Numbered from the stretch's first letter, positions 1-13,630 are shown. The stretch: 64,000 nt of DNA from Clavelina lepadiformis (GCF_947623445.1 NC_135246.1:10337856-10401855); one strand, 5' to 3'. Made by a program: numbers and translations. The notes: a model not told the origin generated them from the sequence alone.

Positions 1-62
1 CAATATGGTTGAGTGAAATAAACACGATCTTCAACTAATTATTTTAATATATTTCTTTTTAG

Positions 63-840
63 GAGATAATGCGGACACGGAAAAAATTCGATCTTGGAAG
101 GGCCAGTATATTGAAGTTCAGGATGGAGTTTTACGAATTGCTGCTTCCAGAAAGACTCGCAACCAGCATCAAACAATATCTTTGAGCAACCACTACATTG
201 CTAAGGAAGGCAAGAAAATGGTGGCGCTTTATGGTAACCCTAAAGTTTACGTAATAAAGTCTAGCTCAGAAGTCAGAGCCCACGAATGGTTGTTGGCCTT
301 ATCTCAATACTGCTACATAGCCCCGATCATGGAAGGTAAATAATCTAAACCGCTTAAAAAGTAAATATTTTATTCTATTTCATATCTTTTATATAGAATG
401 CACTAAAATCTGTCGCTTGTATATGCTTTGCTATACTGAAATCTATTTTATTTAATCTTCGTCTCTTGTACTTTATATCCTGTTGATTCAGTTTTATGTT
501 TACTTTCCGTCAAGGCTACTGTGATAAAATGAGCCGCGGGAAGAAGGTTTGGGAAGAAAGATTTGTTCGTTTGAACGCCAATGGTGTCGTTTCGTGGTAC
601 AGAAGCGATCATGAGGACTCGGAACTGAAAGGAGCCGTCCAAGTTAGAGGAGAACCTTGCTCTCTTGATGCTGTAAATCCAACCATAATCCACGTAAAAG
701 TAGATGCAAAAGGTTATCAGTTTCGATTTGACAGTCCAAGAGAAGCTGCACTCTGGCTGGCTGCTTTCAGCTGGCATGTTAAAAGAAAGCCTCTTCGTAA
801 ATCTTTCATTCCTATACGAAATAATTCTAAATGGCGGTAA
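63..840 (+). CDS. Double-PH-domain protein, copy 1 (5' end missing)
   Basis: Two exons are visible, 63-335 and 515-840, joined in phase 1 across a 179-bp GT-AG intron. The first encodes a divergent PH domain that ends in a helix with the family tryptophan (HEWLLALSQ). The second encodes PH domain 2, with KKVWEERFVRL at the start of the fold, GVVSWYRSD in the second strand pair and LWLAAFSWH in the C-terminal helix, then a TAA stop. Three further intact copies and one broken copy lie on the other strand between 13.6 and 22.2 kb and share this design, so one or two upstream exons (leader plus start of PH1) must lie left of the window. PH domains usually bind phosphoinositides or proteins at membranes; the ligand here is unknown. 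PH1 of this copy differs most from the others and lacks the RNIRLE segment they share. Confidence 0.8.
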
Positions 841-3800
841 TGTTGAGTCCAGATTCGTGTTCAAAACGCCATAGCAAATTACTAACATTGTTAGACTTAA
901 AAGGTATAGCTCTGTCAAGTGTGCTTGTTTATTTATGTCTGACGCTTTGGTATAACACGACAACAGAACTAATCCTTATGTCTAAAAAGCCTACACATTT
1001 AGTTTCTATATACTGGCATCTTTTATGACTTTTGATGGATGGACTGCAGTGTTGTGCTATTTGCTTATCGTCAATGTTATGTATGGCGTTGTACAGAGTG
1101 TACACACAATAAAATACTTGTTCGTCCAAAGTTTAAATCTACTTTCAATTTTCTTTCAAAAATTGCTAAGTGTCTGCACAAACTGTAGATTACGAGCACT
1201 TTTTAAAACTGTCATTTCAAAAGTTCTCCTGAAAGGCGTTTTATTTTGAAACCAATACACAAGATGTCGCCTTCGTTTTTCATTTCCATTAGCAATTTTT
1301 GTGATGAATTACAACCTAACAAATTTTTACATGTTCGCAAGGTGGCGACAACAAGCCACAAGGCACTGACAAGCCTAGTCAATCAAGCGCTAGTTTCAAG
1401 TGCTTTTGATCTGCTGTGTTGTCAAAAACGTAGGTTGAATTACGTCAATCCTCAAACGAAAACCTGCGTGGGTGTTGTCATGTGAATGATATTACGAGCG
1501 AGATAACGACATATTGTACGATGAAAGTCTACATCCTACGCAATGTTGTGTATGTGACTGCGTGTGTATATTGCATCTATCTGTTTCAGATAAATAAAAA
1601 TGAATATAAATCAACGCTATGCAAAACACTACAATTACATAAACCAGGTAGAAACAATACAACAATACACTTTGATTGCGACTGACTCATACTTACAATT
1701 TTAAATAACACTTGCACTTGATTAAAGCCTAAGCGTCAACTTCTGTAGATGATTAACGTTTTGTGTACTATTTAAACATCTTTAGACATACACAGTATTA
1801 GTATTAGTACAGTACACAATAAGGTCTTGCTTGGTATAACTTTATTTAGTAGCATACATTTGCGTCGTGATGAAAAGATTATTAAAGGAACTTTCGCGCT
1901 GATGCAAAAGTTTGTTGCTACATGATATTGCGTTGATATTTAACCACTGACAAGGTTTTCTTCCGACAGATATTAACGTTTTTTGCCTTAAACGTTTACA
2001 AGATAGGGATTGTAACCGTAACCTGTTGCAAAACCTTCACGAGTTTAGCATGTTTGTCAGCTTTGCACGAAATAATTTCATCAGGATATAGATGAATTGT
2101 TGACAATTTGCATGTTGTTTGTTTGGCATTTCCCTGTTACATACTCTTGAATGCAACATGAATAAAGACAATGGCGCAACTTACATATAGTCATGCCGCG
2201 TGTCTCAATATAGAACGCGATGTAATCGAGCACCGCACAATGCATAGAAAAAAGTTCAACAAGCTGCGATCTTACGCGTTATAGTTACTCCTTTTCCAAA
2301 GCTGTTTTTTATCGGTTAACTGCGTTCACATTCTGGCAAACCATGTACTTGCTTTCATAGTTGTACGCGCAAATGTTGCCGTTGTTTCTACGTTTACTTT
2401 TCTTGATAGACTGAGTTAATCTGATTCATACACAGTAAGACATAGACATCCCATGTGGCGGAATTTTCTGCTGATACCATTTGGGGTGGAAACTTTTTGG
2501 CTTTTTCAGACAAGATCCGGGTAAAAATTGACGATTTCAACAGCTTCGTCGGCAAGCATTTTTCCCATACGCGGACCTTTTGTGTAGTAGCGACCTCAGC
2601 GATCGTGACCCTTCTGAGAAATTAGACTCCAGATGGTCAAGTAATAATATCTTCTTCTACGACAAGGTCATATATAGACATAAGTTAACTAAGGTTGAAT
2701 ATTGTGCTTCATTTTCAGAACAATTTCACCTTGCCCTGGTCCCCGGGAGTTTCCTGATCACAAGAATACAGCAATTACGTCATGGATTCTTTTGCCGTCA
2801 CGCTCTGACAATACTTTTCTCTTTTTTATTATCTGCCTAGAGAACCAGCAGCTACCGCCAATGCGAGACAATTCATTCATTTACATACATTGAACACTTC
2901 AAAAGAAATAACACAATGGTACGGTTTTTATTACATCTTTACTATATGATTTGATATACAAAAGTTACCTATTGTGCGTAGGTGTATCATAGCAATATAC
3001 AGTAAGTATATGAGGAAAAAAAGAAGATTGAATCAAAGCAATCCACATGCGCAAAGCAAATAACATCTGACGTTGTAAAAGGCTCCAGTTGTCAACAGTA
3101 AAATATTGTGCGTATATCTGCAAAAGGCAACCAAACCTTTGGAGAAATAGTCAATCTATTATATGCAAACGTAAATGTGGTAAATTCAAACTATTTTTCA
3201 ACAAGACAATGTGGCAATTGAAGAACGCCTACACTGGCAAAGCCAGTTTTGTTAATGTAAGCAAAATGCTATTTAAGGGCAGGACCGCATTAAACATTTT
3301 CTTAATATCTTTCCTGGGAAATTCGCATTCCATTTGTTTAGACAGACAGAAACCGTGGATTCAGGGCAAGCCCGCTTCTACCAAAATAGACTCAAGGAAA
3401 GAACCGATAGGTTGTAGCAAGCAACCGACAGGGGATTCCCCTCACAAAATAGCTTGCTTGGTAAAGCACCATTTCAAAAAGCGTTTTAGAGCGGTACTCC
3501 ACACAACATGCTTTGGAAAAAACGTCAGGCGGTTATATAGAGCAGAGCAACGAGTTGAGTAGAGGATATCTGCGAAATATACGACCGAGTAATTATTTTC
3601 ATTGGTTGAGTTAGTGTTAGTACTCCACCACAAGTGATAACACTGTAGCTAGCTACCTTAAAAAAGGGACGGCTTTCCCAATAGCAGCATAGTAGCATTT
3701 GAAACAGCATAGTATGGCGTTGGCTAACAGTTTGCAACCAATTCGGCGCGCTGCTGCAGAGTTGTGAAAACTATCAACAACGTTTCTTACGCACTACAGT

Positions 3801-4007
3801 ACCTATTCGTTTTATTTATATCTTTGAGTGAAATTGCTGACAGCAAAAGGTAACAAATAATATTCGTACAAGCAACTTACGTCATCAAGTCAAATGTATT
3901 TTTTGTCTAGGTAATTAAGCTATTTGATAATTGATAAGTGTCTAACGATTACCCGTCAACCTTCTTCTAAAACAAGCATCGCGCCCCCTTCTCATTCATT
4001 ATCTGTC
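841..4007. other. 3' UTR and intergenic DNA
   Basis: No recognisable gene is seen. The first ~270 bp are probably the 3' UTR of the double-PH gene. The last part must hold the promoter and 5' UTR of the ETS gene. Short open frames occur, the longest about 157 codons near 3089-3562, but none shows domain-like composition, and that one does not begin with ATG. Confidence 0.5.
1108..1113 (+). terminator. Candidate poly(A) signal of double-PH copy 1
   Basis: An AATAAA hexamer lies about 270 bp after the stop codon of the double-PH gene on the same strand. This is a plausible cleavage and polyadenylation signal, but another AATAAA occurs near 1590, so the choice is uncertain. Confidence 0.4.
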
Positions 4008-7000
4008 ATGTCGGTCTACACTGCACAACCCGACTTTAGTGAAATCTGGTGCGCGCCAAGTCTGACTGAAGAAATCTTGCAACACTGCTCTTTGACCAGT
4101 GAAGGCTGGAGCACAGATTCGACGTGCTCTATGGAATCCTATCAGAACGGTAATGAAAGAGACTCATTCGATGTTTCTTCCTTGGATCATCTTTTCAACA
4201 ACGAAGAAAACGTCCCCACCACAACCTTGACCACTCTAAACTGCCCGCAACTCTCCAACGACATTCAGGCATTTCAGCCAGCTTGGCCTGAAACTAACTT
4301 TGTTGGCGAAGCTTACACAGAAACCTCGCCTTCAAATGTCTCCCAGATGAATGGCCCAGGAATTCAGTACCAGTGCACTATTCCCAACGAACTACCGGTA
4401 ACCAGTTTTGATGATGACTTGTCCCTTTCTGACTTAGAAGTTTCCGACAACGAGTTCGATGCCGCCGATATTGAGTCGTTCAGCGACTGCAGCAGTTCTT
4501 CCGTTAACCACGAGCCGCAGTATTCATGCTTCGACGCCTTTTCTACACACGCTAGTTCTTTTTCAGTACCGGCGTATTCTCAGTGCAATTCACCACATGC
4601 AAATGATGTTGATCATGAAGGTAAGTGAAAATAAAGTCGAAAACCGTTTTCTTAAAGTAACTTCACTCAATAAGTACCCGAGGAATCGGTAACCAGCTTC
4701 ATGCCAGTTCCGTTGATTAATTTAAGGAAATTTAAATGAATAGCTTTTACGTCTTTGATGTATGTAGTATTTTATACTTACAAGTGCTTGATAAGCGCAC
4801 TTATTTGCACTAATTTGAAATTGGTGTGCATAGCATATAAGACTAACGACTTTGTAACAACTAAACACGACCAAATTGCAGGCGATATGACTTATCCATC
4901 GAGAAAACCGAGGCAGCCTATTTTACATAACTTCTTGTTCAAGGCTTTGGAAAATCCTAAACAATACGGAAACATGATCAAATGGGTGGATAGATCTTCT
5001 GGTCTATTCGAAGTAAGTACCATTTAGTATTTTAGGAATGTGTCCATGTTAAAATTGTATTGTTGCAAGTATGCTGTTGCTGTTAACCTTTTCTTTATGC
5101 CTCGCCAATTGTTTTCAAAATGACTGCTGCGTTTCATATGTTTTTTACGCAACAAACGCCCGCACCAAAAGTCGTTGTCCGCTATTTTTGAGAAGTGGCG
5201 AAAGTTACCTCGCAATTTGCAAACTCTTTTACTTAAAATTGAAACGTTAAGCAAATCCTGATTGATTTCAATATTTTTGAAATTTATTTAACTTTCCGCA
5301 ACAATATTTTAATAGCTTACTCAAACATTAGAGACAAGAACATATAATACAGCAAGTTTTTCAGTTTGTTTGATTTTCAATATCGATATTACAAAACCGA
5401 TGTGGGCTATACTGCTATATCAAGAAACGTATTTAATAATGTTGCTAAAAAGTATTTATTTTTCACATTCTATGCAATTACATTTCTTTGTCCATTAAAT
5501 TCACCTAAAATCTACCACATGCAGTTGACCAATATTCTAGAGAAAACATTTTGTTTTATCAACTTTAATCTTAGCTATTTTTACAGTATACTAAAGTATA
5601 TGTTAATTTGGAATACATTTTTGTGATTCATTTAGATCGCAAAATATTTTTATTGTAAATCATTCCCGTGCAGAACAAATTTTAACAATAATATCTTTTG
5701 AAATTCTAATCAAATGGCTTGCAAAGTAGGTAACAATTACTTCACAAACTATTGTTATCAAACATGTTTAACCATTGAAACGTCACATAATTTTTAGAAA
5801 GAATGATTAGTTTTAGTCCCATCAAACAATTAATATCCTGTCTCTAGTTCTTGTCATTAGATAAATTTTGAGCAACGTTTTAGTGTTCAATATTTTTGTT
5901 TCAGAGTTAATGTACAGCAATTTTGTATTTGCAGCTTTCATCTTACCAATAGCTGTAAAGCATTAACTTTGGCGTTTCATATGTTATAACATCAAAAATA
6001 CGGCGAACGAAAAAGTATTGTCAATCCCATCATTTAAAATCTTCAAAACTTTCAGTTGTTTTTGTGGAGTAGATTTCAATAACTGAAGCTATTCAAATTG
6101 ATATAATAATGGAAGTTTCAAAGTTACAAAAATGTTGCACTCTGCGGTAGGCTAACCGGGCTCGTCTTGCTACCAGCAGTATGTAGCTTTATAAGTAAGG
6201 CTGGACTTTCATCAAGTAAAAATACACGCATGTAAAGCTTAAAGATACAGTACAATCTAGATACAATCTAGATATACACTGTATATTTTTCCATCAATGC
6301 CGTAAAGCAAGAGTTTGCAAGAGTTTACAGTTTAAACAGTTTACGGCTTGGTAAATAATGGAAATATTTAATTGTTTTTATTTAAACATTATTTAGGAGC
6401 ACATGTTTTAAATGCAGTCATTTCCATTGTAGTTATTAAAAACTACCATACAGCTGGTATTCTGGTAAAGTTAAAATTGTGTGACTTACAAAAAATGTGA
6501 AAGCTTTGTACAAGGCGGTATCGTTAAAAATTAACTGATTAATGTCTCTTACGACTGCTTGGTCAAAACTTTTATCGAGTTAGAATATGCATTGCAGCCA
6601 GCGCTATTTTTTGGAACGGTGAGCTTTAATTTTTCTTCAAAAAATCTTGGAAAACAATTAATAAAATTTAATCATGCTGAAAAAAACGCAGCAAATCCCT
6701 TACCAAGGTAATGAAATTAAACGTCATTTATTGCGAGTAAATGGTCTTTTTAACTGCTGTACACATTTCGAGGTGTAATGGGTGTTTTTGAGCCACTGCA
6801 GCATCTTCAGGTATATTTCTTTTGAAATCTTTGAATAAGACCTCAAGTTTTACAAAAAAAAAAAACATTGTTGAATTGCAAAGTTCTATGACTACATTGC
6901 CCAACTGTAATGTTAGCAACTACCACAGAAAAGTCGAAATCAGATAAGAATACATACAAATATGTTTTAACACGACAGAATTACAAGTAATTTATAGCAC

Positions 7001-9086
7001 ATTTGAACGTAATTTAAACCAATTTATCAAACAAAAAGAGAAATCTTCCACAAGCGTTTATCTAAATTCTAAATAAAACAAGAGCTTTAAAGCGAGGTCA
7101 TCTTGTAGTCCTATGAAAATTAGTTACTGATGAAATTAATGTTATTCTTTGTCTGAGTCTGAGAAGAGATAAACAAGAAGCCATATGTGAAATAGGTATT
7201 TTAAAGTAGGGCTGGGATACGAGAAAGAATTGGAAAGCGAAATTCTGAAAAAAGAAAGCTAAGCTTGAAACTTACTGATATTCAAATACAGAAATATTTT
7301 TATTTCGTAAACGTTTTTCGTTTTTGGTTGTAAAATTTACCGTATAACCGTACATATGAGAAGAAATATAGTAATGCATGGTATTTAGCGCAGAGAAAGC
7401 TTCTATTTGTAAAGACATGCCATCCTGCAAACAGCTTTATGTTGAACAGGCGCTACCGGCTTTTTTTAACGGCCCATTTCCATATGGCATGGAAATTTGG
7501 CAATGAAGGAATTCGTGTTGGCAAAGAGCTTTGTCCACGAGGTCTACGTTTAACTGATAGTTGTCGATTATAGAAACCCCTGCGGCTATATATATAGTAT
7601 GTCGGAGTAACTGGCACGAGTGTTAAAATTTTCTGAAACATTAGCGTTAAAAGATGTTTGGCGAATAGCTGAAACCGCAGAAAATTCTCTAATAAACATT
7701 GCAAAGTTTTTGCCTTGCGATAAATTTACTCGTTCGCTTCTGTGCTGTGTAGTAATATGTTGTTTTGTTAAATGTTATAATCGCTGTTTATCACCGCTGT
7801 TTTATCGATGAATCAGCGAGAGGTCGTTTTCCTTCATTCATCAGCTTCAGCACCTAAAACCGGCCTAATCAACATTTCAACTTTATCGAAAAGAATAGAT
7901 CAAACAGTTCAAGCCTAAATTACATTTCATTTCTACTTTTTTGCTCGCAAAATTTATACAGTCGTGAATTGTTGTTTTTCCTATCAGATAAATTGCCAAA
8001 TAAGGCATAATGTTTGTCTATAGTTGGTGTTCCCCGCGAAAGCTAACTTATTGGCTTAAGGTAAACACTGTTATATTTTAACAAAAAGCCACCTTCGCAA
8101 CTTCAAAGAATGGAGTGGCCCGATGTATGTATAATCGGGTTCAATAGTGACAAAACAAGCCAAATTATATTTTTATTAACGGGACGGGTCAACAACGTAA
8201 GTTGTTTGCGTCGAGAGATTAGGCAGTTTCGTTTCGGAAATCAACAGGTTTCGTTTCGGTCAAGTTAGGTCGCGGCATTGGTAAATACCAACGATGCGAC
8301 GGTTGGCCGCCGGATATAATTAATCTGTGTGTCAAGTCATGAAGTGCGTACTTGCACTACTGCCTGCCTTTTTTACAAGCAATGCATGAGTCGTTGCAAT
8401 TAACTACGTTTTCTTTGAATATTGTTTCCTAAGGCTTCGTAAAATATTGAATAAGTTACTTTGCAAGCTTCTTTATGTGCGTGTACGTGACTCATTATTT
8501 TCAGTAGCTTATGTTGCGCTTTTCTGTCCATTCGCTTTGTCATCCCTATTCAATGGTCAGCTTGTTTCAATCACAAAATGTCACAAGCCAAATTTCAAGC
8601 ATTTTTGCTTAAAGCAGCGCTAAACACCTTGGCGTGCCTAATATATAATAATTAATCAATGGTAATTTTCTGACACCGACTGATGCAATCGATGCGCAAC
8701 CCTGAAAAGCTGACGTGCAGTTTTCTTCAAATATGCCTTATAAAGGATGAAAACAATTGGCCGGCTGTAAATGTACATTGCAGTTAACTTTATACCGTTT
8801 TACTGGGATCAGATCTAGATATCGCATTCGTTTTCCATATTTAAAATTTCTTTTATTTGTGTTGCAGTTTAACTCGAAAAACAAGGAAAGTTTGGCGCGT
8901 GCATGGGGAAAGGCGAAAAACAACCGTTGCCCGATGACGTACCAGAAGATGGCTCGTGCTCTGCGAATTTACATCAAAAAGGGTACTGTTATGAGGAAAG
9001 TCAAAAGGAAACTCCGCTACACGTTCTTGCCTGAATACTTGCAAAAGGCCCTTAAAGAAGCTTGCGCGCTACAGTACTCCACGTGA
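4008..9086 (+). CDS. SPI/PU.1-family ETS transcription factor
   Basis: Three exons, 4008-4620, 4882-5012 and 8868-9086, join in phases 1 and 0 to give 320 residues. I chose the ATG at 4008 as the first in-frame ATG of exon 1. The N-terminal ~200 residues are rich in Ser, Asp, Glu and Pro, with an acidic stretch around residues 130-160 ([17 protein letters not shown]), as expected of an activation or PEST-like region. The ETS DNA-binding domain fills the C-terminal ~100 residues and is split by a 3.9-kb intron after GLFE. Its recognition helix reads [13 protein letters not shown], which is SPI-type (PU.1, SpiB, SpiC); most other ETS groups have MTYEKLSRAMRYYY. The two arginines that read GGAA are present. 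The role is sequence-specific transcription control in the nucleus. In vertebrates this family governs blood-cell fates; its job in this animal is not shown by the sequence. The long intron holds no other gene I can recognise. Confidence 0.9.
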
Positions 9087-9653
9087 TGTCAAGAAAGCCA
9101 GGCTTGTATTTTCACTTGAAAATTCGATTGTCTTCGGCGGTCGCAGCAGGCCGAGTGACGGGGAGTTCCGTGCGTTGCAACTTTTCTTCCAGCTTTTGTT
9201 TTTGTTTCATTGTAGCTGTGACAAACAAATGTTGACGAAACGTCGGTGTGCTCGATTATATATTGAATGTTTGTGGCAAATGTACATGATGCATAAGTAT
9301 CAGTCAAGTCTACTCACTTCGTTAACTGTTTGAGTTGAACTATTGCCAGTGTTTTCCTTTTGTCCTTTTTATAAGAAGGAAACGTTTTAGGGCTTTGTGA
9401 CTAGTTTTCTGCGGATTTTTGACTTGCTGCAGATCAGTACCATAGCCAGCTGCTTCTTCACAGACTTGACTAAATGTTTCGATGTCTGAATTTTTTCGGT
9501 GTTTTTGAATTTGCCTTCTTTTATATACTGCATAACCTTTCAAGTATAGTGTGTAACTTCCTTCAGCAACTCAGCCAATACTGCATCAGTATGGCCAAGA
9601 TATTTCTATATCTGCTTGTTTTAGCGGTTGTTGTGTGTTTATAAATGTTCGTT

Positions 9654-9659
9654 AATAAA
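9654..9659 (+). terminator. Candidate poly(A) signal of the SPI-type ETS gene
   Basis: AATAAA lies about 570 bp downstream of the TGA of the ETS gene. The intervening 9087-9653 would be its 3' UTR and shows no other coding signal. Confidence 0.5.
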
Positions 9660-11108
9660 AAATCAAGGAACTCTGAACCAAGGTTTCTTTACTGCTGTAT
9701 ATACTTATAAAGACAAATAACCACAAGATAAACGTGGCAAAAATATATAACAAATAAGTGCCACATATTACACAGTAAGTGAGTAAAGTATGCAAGTGTA
9801 CGGAAGGGTTACCCAGTGCAAAGTAAGAATATAGTAGTACAAGCGAAAAAAACGGTTATAGAAAGACCAAAATGCTGTATAAGAAAACGCATCAATACAT
9901 ACAACACATTAACATGAGAAGGTTAAAATCAGTAAAAGCGAGTACTTTGCATATTTTATTGCCTTTAATTTTAAATCAATTATATGGGACAGGAGTAACA
10001 GAACCTATTTGTAACAAACATCTGTTTACTTTTTTTGTGCGAGTCTGCATTTGTTTCTAGTATGACGTAAGCGCAAAGTTTGAACTAGTTCGTACCAAAG
10101 TTCAACTGCAAACAGTTTCCTAATATGGTCGTCTCGTCATTTTCGGCGAAACTACGGTTTCGTGTGTGGGAAAGCTTGCTTTTCATACACGTGGTGTCGC
10201 AGAGGGGTAAGTAAAGAGAGACGATCAAAAGAAAAAACACAAGGTCGTTCTGGACGAGTTGCTCGAATTGGCGAGAGTAGTCAACCCAAACGTATTCTGC
10301 AAAGACGAGTTTTGTTTTTAATGATTTGCTTTGCCCCTATTTGACATATAGATTTACAAAATGTTTTTTTTTGTAAATCTACCTTACTCAATTTCCGACA
10401 TTTTGAAACAAAACCTGGCGCAACTTAATTTTACGAAAATTTTCCAAAAACAGTTGCTTTAGCAACAAGTGAAACGTTGTGCCGTAAACCAAACTGCTGC
10501 GAAATAAAAAACCTTATTGAAGTGATTTTGTCGTTTCCAACAGGGTACGGAGAAAAGCACTATGATTAGAAGAAACTGCTTGCACACCACATAATTACCT
10601 AACGCTCACGGTTATATTACTTCTCGCAAATATTATTTTAAAAACGACATTGTTTATCGAATTGTAGGATAGACTTTTATCTTCTTTACACTTTAGTAGA
10701 CTTTCGAAAGAAAATAATCTATATTTTGGTGAACTTAATTTCTACTTTTCGAAAGGAGAAAGGTTTCCGAAAAAGGGCATTTGAGGAGAAAAATCGCTTC
10801 ACGTGCTAATGATGGAATTACGAAATGAGAGAGTAAGGTTTAAATCTTAATATTGAATTAACGTCATAAATTGTTGATAATGGTGTTGCAATCTATTTTC
10901 GATCAAATCTAGTTTAGTTATTTACCTTTGATAAATCAAAAAAGGCAAAATTATGAGGTCATTTCACTTCGCAATGAAAATTTCTACAAAATTCAAATTA
11001 AGGACACTAAACAAAAAACAATAAAAAGTTTTTGTTTTCAAAATACAAACTAAATCAAAAATAAAGTTTTCACCAGCTTGCATGAACAAAAAATTCCCGC
11101 AAAAACAA
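9660..11108. other. Intergenic DNA
   Basis: No gene recognised. It is AT-rich with only short open frames. A 13-bp-arm hairpin is listed separately. Confidence 0.4.
10349..10381. repeat. Short perfect inverted repeat (hairpin)
   Basis: The arms TAGATTTACAAAA and TTTTGTAAATCTA (13 bp each, perfect) are separated by 7 bases, mostly T. Function unknown; it could be a remnant of a foldback element or chance in AT-rich DNA. Confidence 0.6.
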
Positions 11109-12247
11109 TTACCAACACAAATCTTTAAACGAATAAAATTGAACGAGGGGAGTTTTTGTTGCAAAGCACCGCGACGTGACGACGATCATATTTATGTATT
11201 TACTTCCTGATACTGCTAAAGGATGGTGTATATTGCACGGCCGGAGTAGCGTTTCTGACGGATGTCCCAAAGAATTGCTTCTTTGCACCACCACGCGGTT
11301 GTGTTTCATGTCGCAACCGATGAGAAAACTCTTGTTGTTTACCGCTTGGTGATAAATTCCGCCCAGACGATGAGCCGTGAACTCCTGTGAGAGTGTGATG
11401 CAGATTTCATATAACACATCTTACGTTTAAGATGATGCAAAGACCGGCCATTACCTGGATAAATGGAATTTCTTACCTCACGTCTGTTGTTCCTACCATC
11501 GTAATGAAGCAGTAAGTTGTTTTCGAAGTTAGACGCCCAAATGTTGTCGGAATCATCAAAAGAGATGAATGAGGTAGACGACAGCGTTGTTCTATTTGAA
11601 ATCACTTTTGTCACTTGGAAGTCAGAATTGGTCTGGGACTGTTGAAATATAAAAATAAATCCGGAGGACCCGTCGCATACCGCAACTTTTGAGCTTTCTA
11701 CTTTTGATGATGCAATCGCCACAGGTTTGTAAAGGGAATCATGTGTGATAGTTTTACATGTTTGTCGCATGTTTTGCTCCACAAAGTTGAAAGTAGGAAG
11801 AAAAATATATTTGATGACGCCCAGCTGTGGGCAAGTAATATACAGACGAAAATAAGTGACGTTATCAGCAACTTTATTAATATCTGAGCCGGAATTATCA
11901 CAGGTTATTTGTGACCAACTCGTCAATCCTGCTACTCGTAAACAACCAACCGGCTCCACCTTATACTGTCCCGAACGTAAAACCACAAATCGCCAAATTT
12001 CAATAGAACTGAACTCGGGTACTGTGATAATTATAAGGCACGATATTTCCTGACATGTTGTTACAACTGGTGATAAAGTGACGCGAGGTGTGCTTAGGTA
12101 TGCCCGCACCGGGTATCCAGCAGTTTTCAATGATAACCGACCAATCGCATTGGATGGGATGTTCTGGTTAAACTCGTTCTTTGTCCACTTGTACTGCACC
12201 TTAGAAGAATCCAAGGCAGAGAAAAATTCAGTGCAATTTGCATCCAT
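11109..12247 (-). CDS. NHL/beta-propeller-like protein, frame broken once
   Basis: An open frame of 302 codons starts with ATG at 12247 in a good context (AAAATGG). About 30 residues before its end the coding sense moves to another frame, which runs on to a stop at 11109. Joined near 11420, the two frames give roughly 400 residues. Blade-like repeats of the NHL kind are visible: KPVAIASSKVESSKVAVCDG, TSFISFDDSDNIWASNF, then in the second frame RLGGIYHQAVNNKSFLIGCD and HHPLAVSGSKYINMIVV. Such propellers usually act as protein or RNA binding platforms; no RING, B-box or enzyme domain is seen. The break fits loss of one A in CGTAAG: restoring it would give LKRK followed by DVLYEICI. The alternative is a 35-nt GT-AG intron that also keeps frame but is very short. 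It may be a sequencing error, a recent pseudogene, or a real mini-intron. I do not recognise an exact family. Confidence 0.5.
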
Positions 12248-13630
12248 TTTAAAAAACTGCAGCTATCGCCTGTTCAGACAAAACATTTAGCCAAAATTTT
12301 CTTTTCTGCGTTACACCTAAAGACTACACAAGATCATATAAGACTCTTTTCGACCTTTCTGACGCTTTAAAACTAACGTCGTTTGCCAAAGTGTGTTGCA
12401 AGTGTTAGCATTGATAAAGAGTTGCTGACTAACTTCCGTTACAAGCAAAATCTCACTTCTCTGTTTCCGCAATCTCATTCAGCAGCACCGCTCGGTCAAT
12501 AACCACACTTTTCATAGCTATACGCATCTAAAACTGGCTTGCAAGTTGGACTAGCGCTGCAACCGTCCTTTAACAATAGCTACCATAAATCATATATTGT
12601 GGGCGGATGAACTGTTGCTCTTATAATGACGTTAGGAGAGCGTCATATCATCGCGGAAGTGTGCATGTTGACGTCATGACGCTGCTGCTCTGTGTAAATA
12701 TAGGTTAATGAAATAGCCGCTGATGTGTGAGCTTCAATAAACAAGAGTTTCAATCCAAATTTAATTCTTTGCGTTTTCCACCAGTTTTCGGCGGTGTTCA
12801 AGATCCTATAAACATTCTTTACAACAATGAATAACGCGTCTCTTTTTGTTGGTACTTCGTAGACCAACCTTTTTGAACAAAGAAACGCCGGAGCGTCTTG
12901 TTTCATAAAAGCTTGTATAGCCTCTGATAAAGCTGCGTATGCTCCAATGCTTTTTTGTTTATTGGCTTTCATGACATGGAAAACACCAAAGCTCTTTTGC
13001 GAATTGTTAGTCGTTGTAGTTATAGCAACACAAATCGATTAACTCATCACTAATGAGTTATTTTAGATTATGAGTTGAATTTAATTTAATTAAACTTAAA
13101 TCATTACAAATAGCTAAAGTTATGGTCTTTATACATTTCATCTTATTTTGCGCAAAAGTCACCTTATTGGGGCAAAAACATCTTATCGAATACATTTCAA
13201 CACTTAATCAATTAATCATATAGAGACCAATCAAAACAAAGATAAATCAAAAGGATATAGAGCACGGAATAAACTATATAATACATGATAAGCATTAAAG
13301 GTATTAACGTCAACAGTTAAAACGATCTTCCGAACAAACAGGCGCAAAAGAGCAAAATAATGTTTTTTTACGCCCTCTCTCTCTTTCAAACGATGTAATT
13401 TTGTACTTGCTAGGTGGCGTAATCAAGTTAAAGTTGCAGAAAATGTAGCACAATAAAAGCTCGAGCTTCTACAGAAAAGATGATAACGTATTAGGCCTAT
13501 TCTTGTTCCAAATACAACAAAATTTACTTCAGCGTAATAAGCATGTATTTCAGCGCTTGTAGTACTACAAACAAGCAATTGAACTCTAGATAAAGGTTTA
13601 AAATGAAAGTGAAAGAATGAACAAAATGAT
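12248..13630. other. Upstream region of the NHL-like gene and intergenic DNA
   Basis: Should include the promoter of the - strand NHL-like gene and the 3' UTR of double-PH copy 2. A 109-codon - strand open frame at 12643-12972 has an ATG but no recognisable motif, and I do not call it a gene. Confidence 0.4.

Noticed and set aside
3089-3562. 157-codon open frame on the + strand
   Set aside because: It does not begin with ATG, shows no domain-like pattern or splice context, and lies in AT-rich intergenic DNA.
8130-8160. GGGTTCAATAG resembling a tRNA B box
   Set aside because: No A box or foldable cloverleaf around it.
12643-12972. 109-codon - strand open frame with an ATG, upstream of the NHL-like gene
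   Set aside because: No recognisable motif, and no splice link to the NHL-like gene could be supported; it might be a real small gene but I cannot show it.
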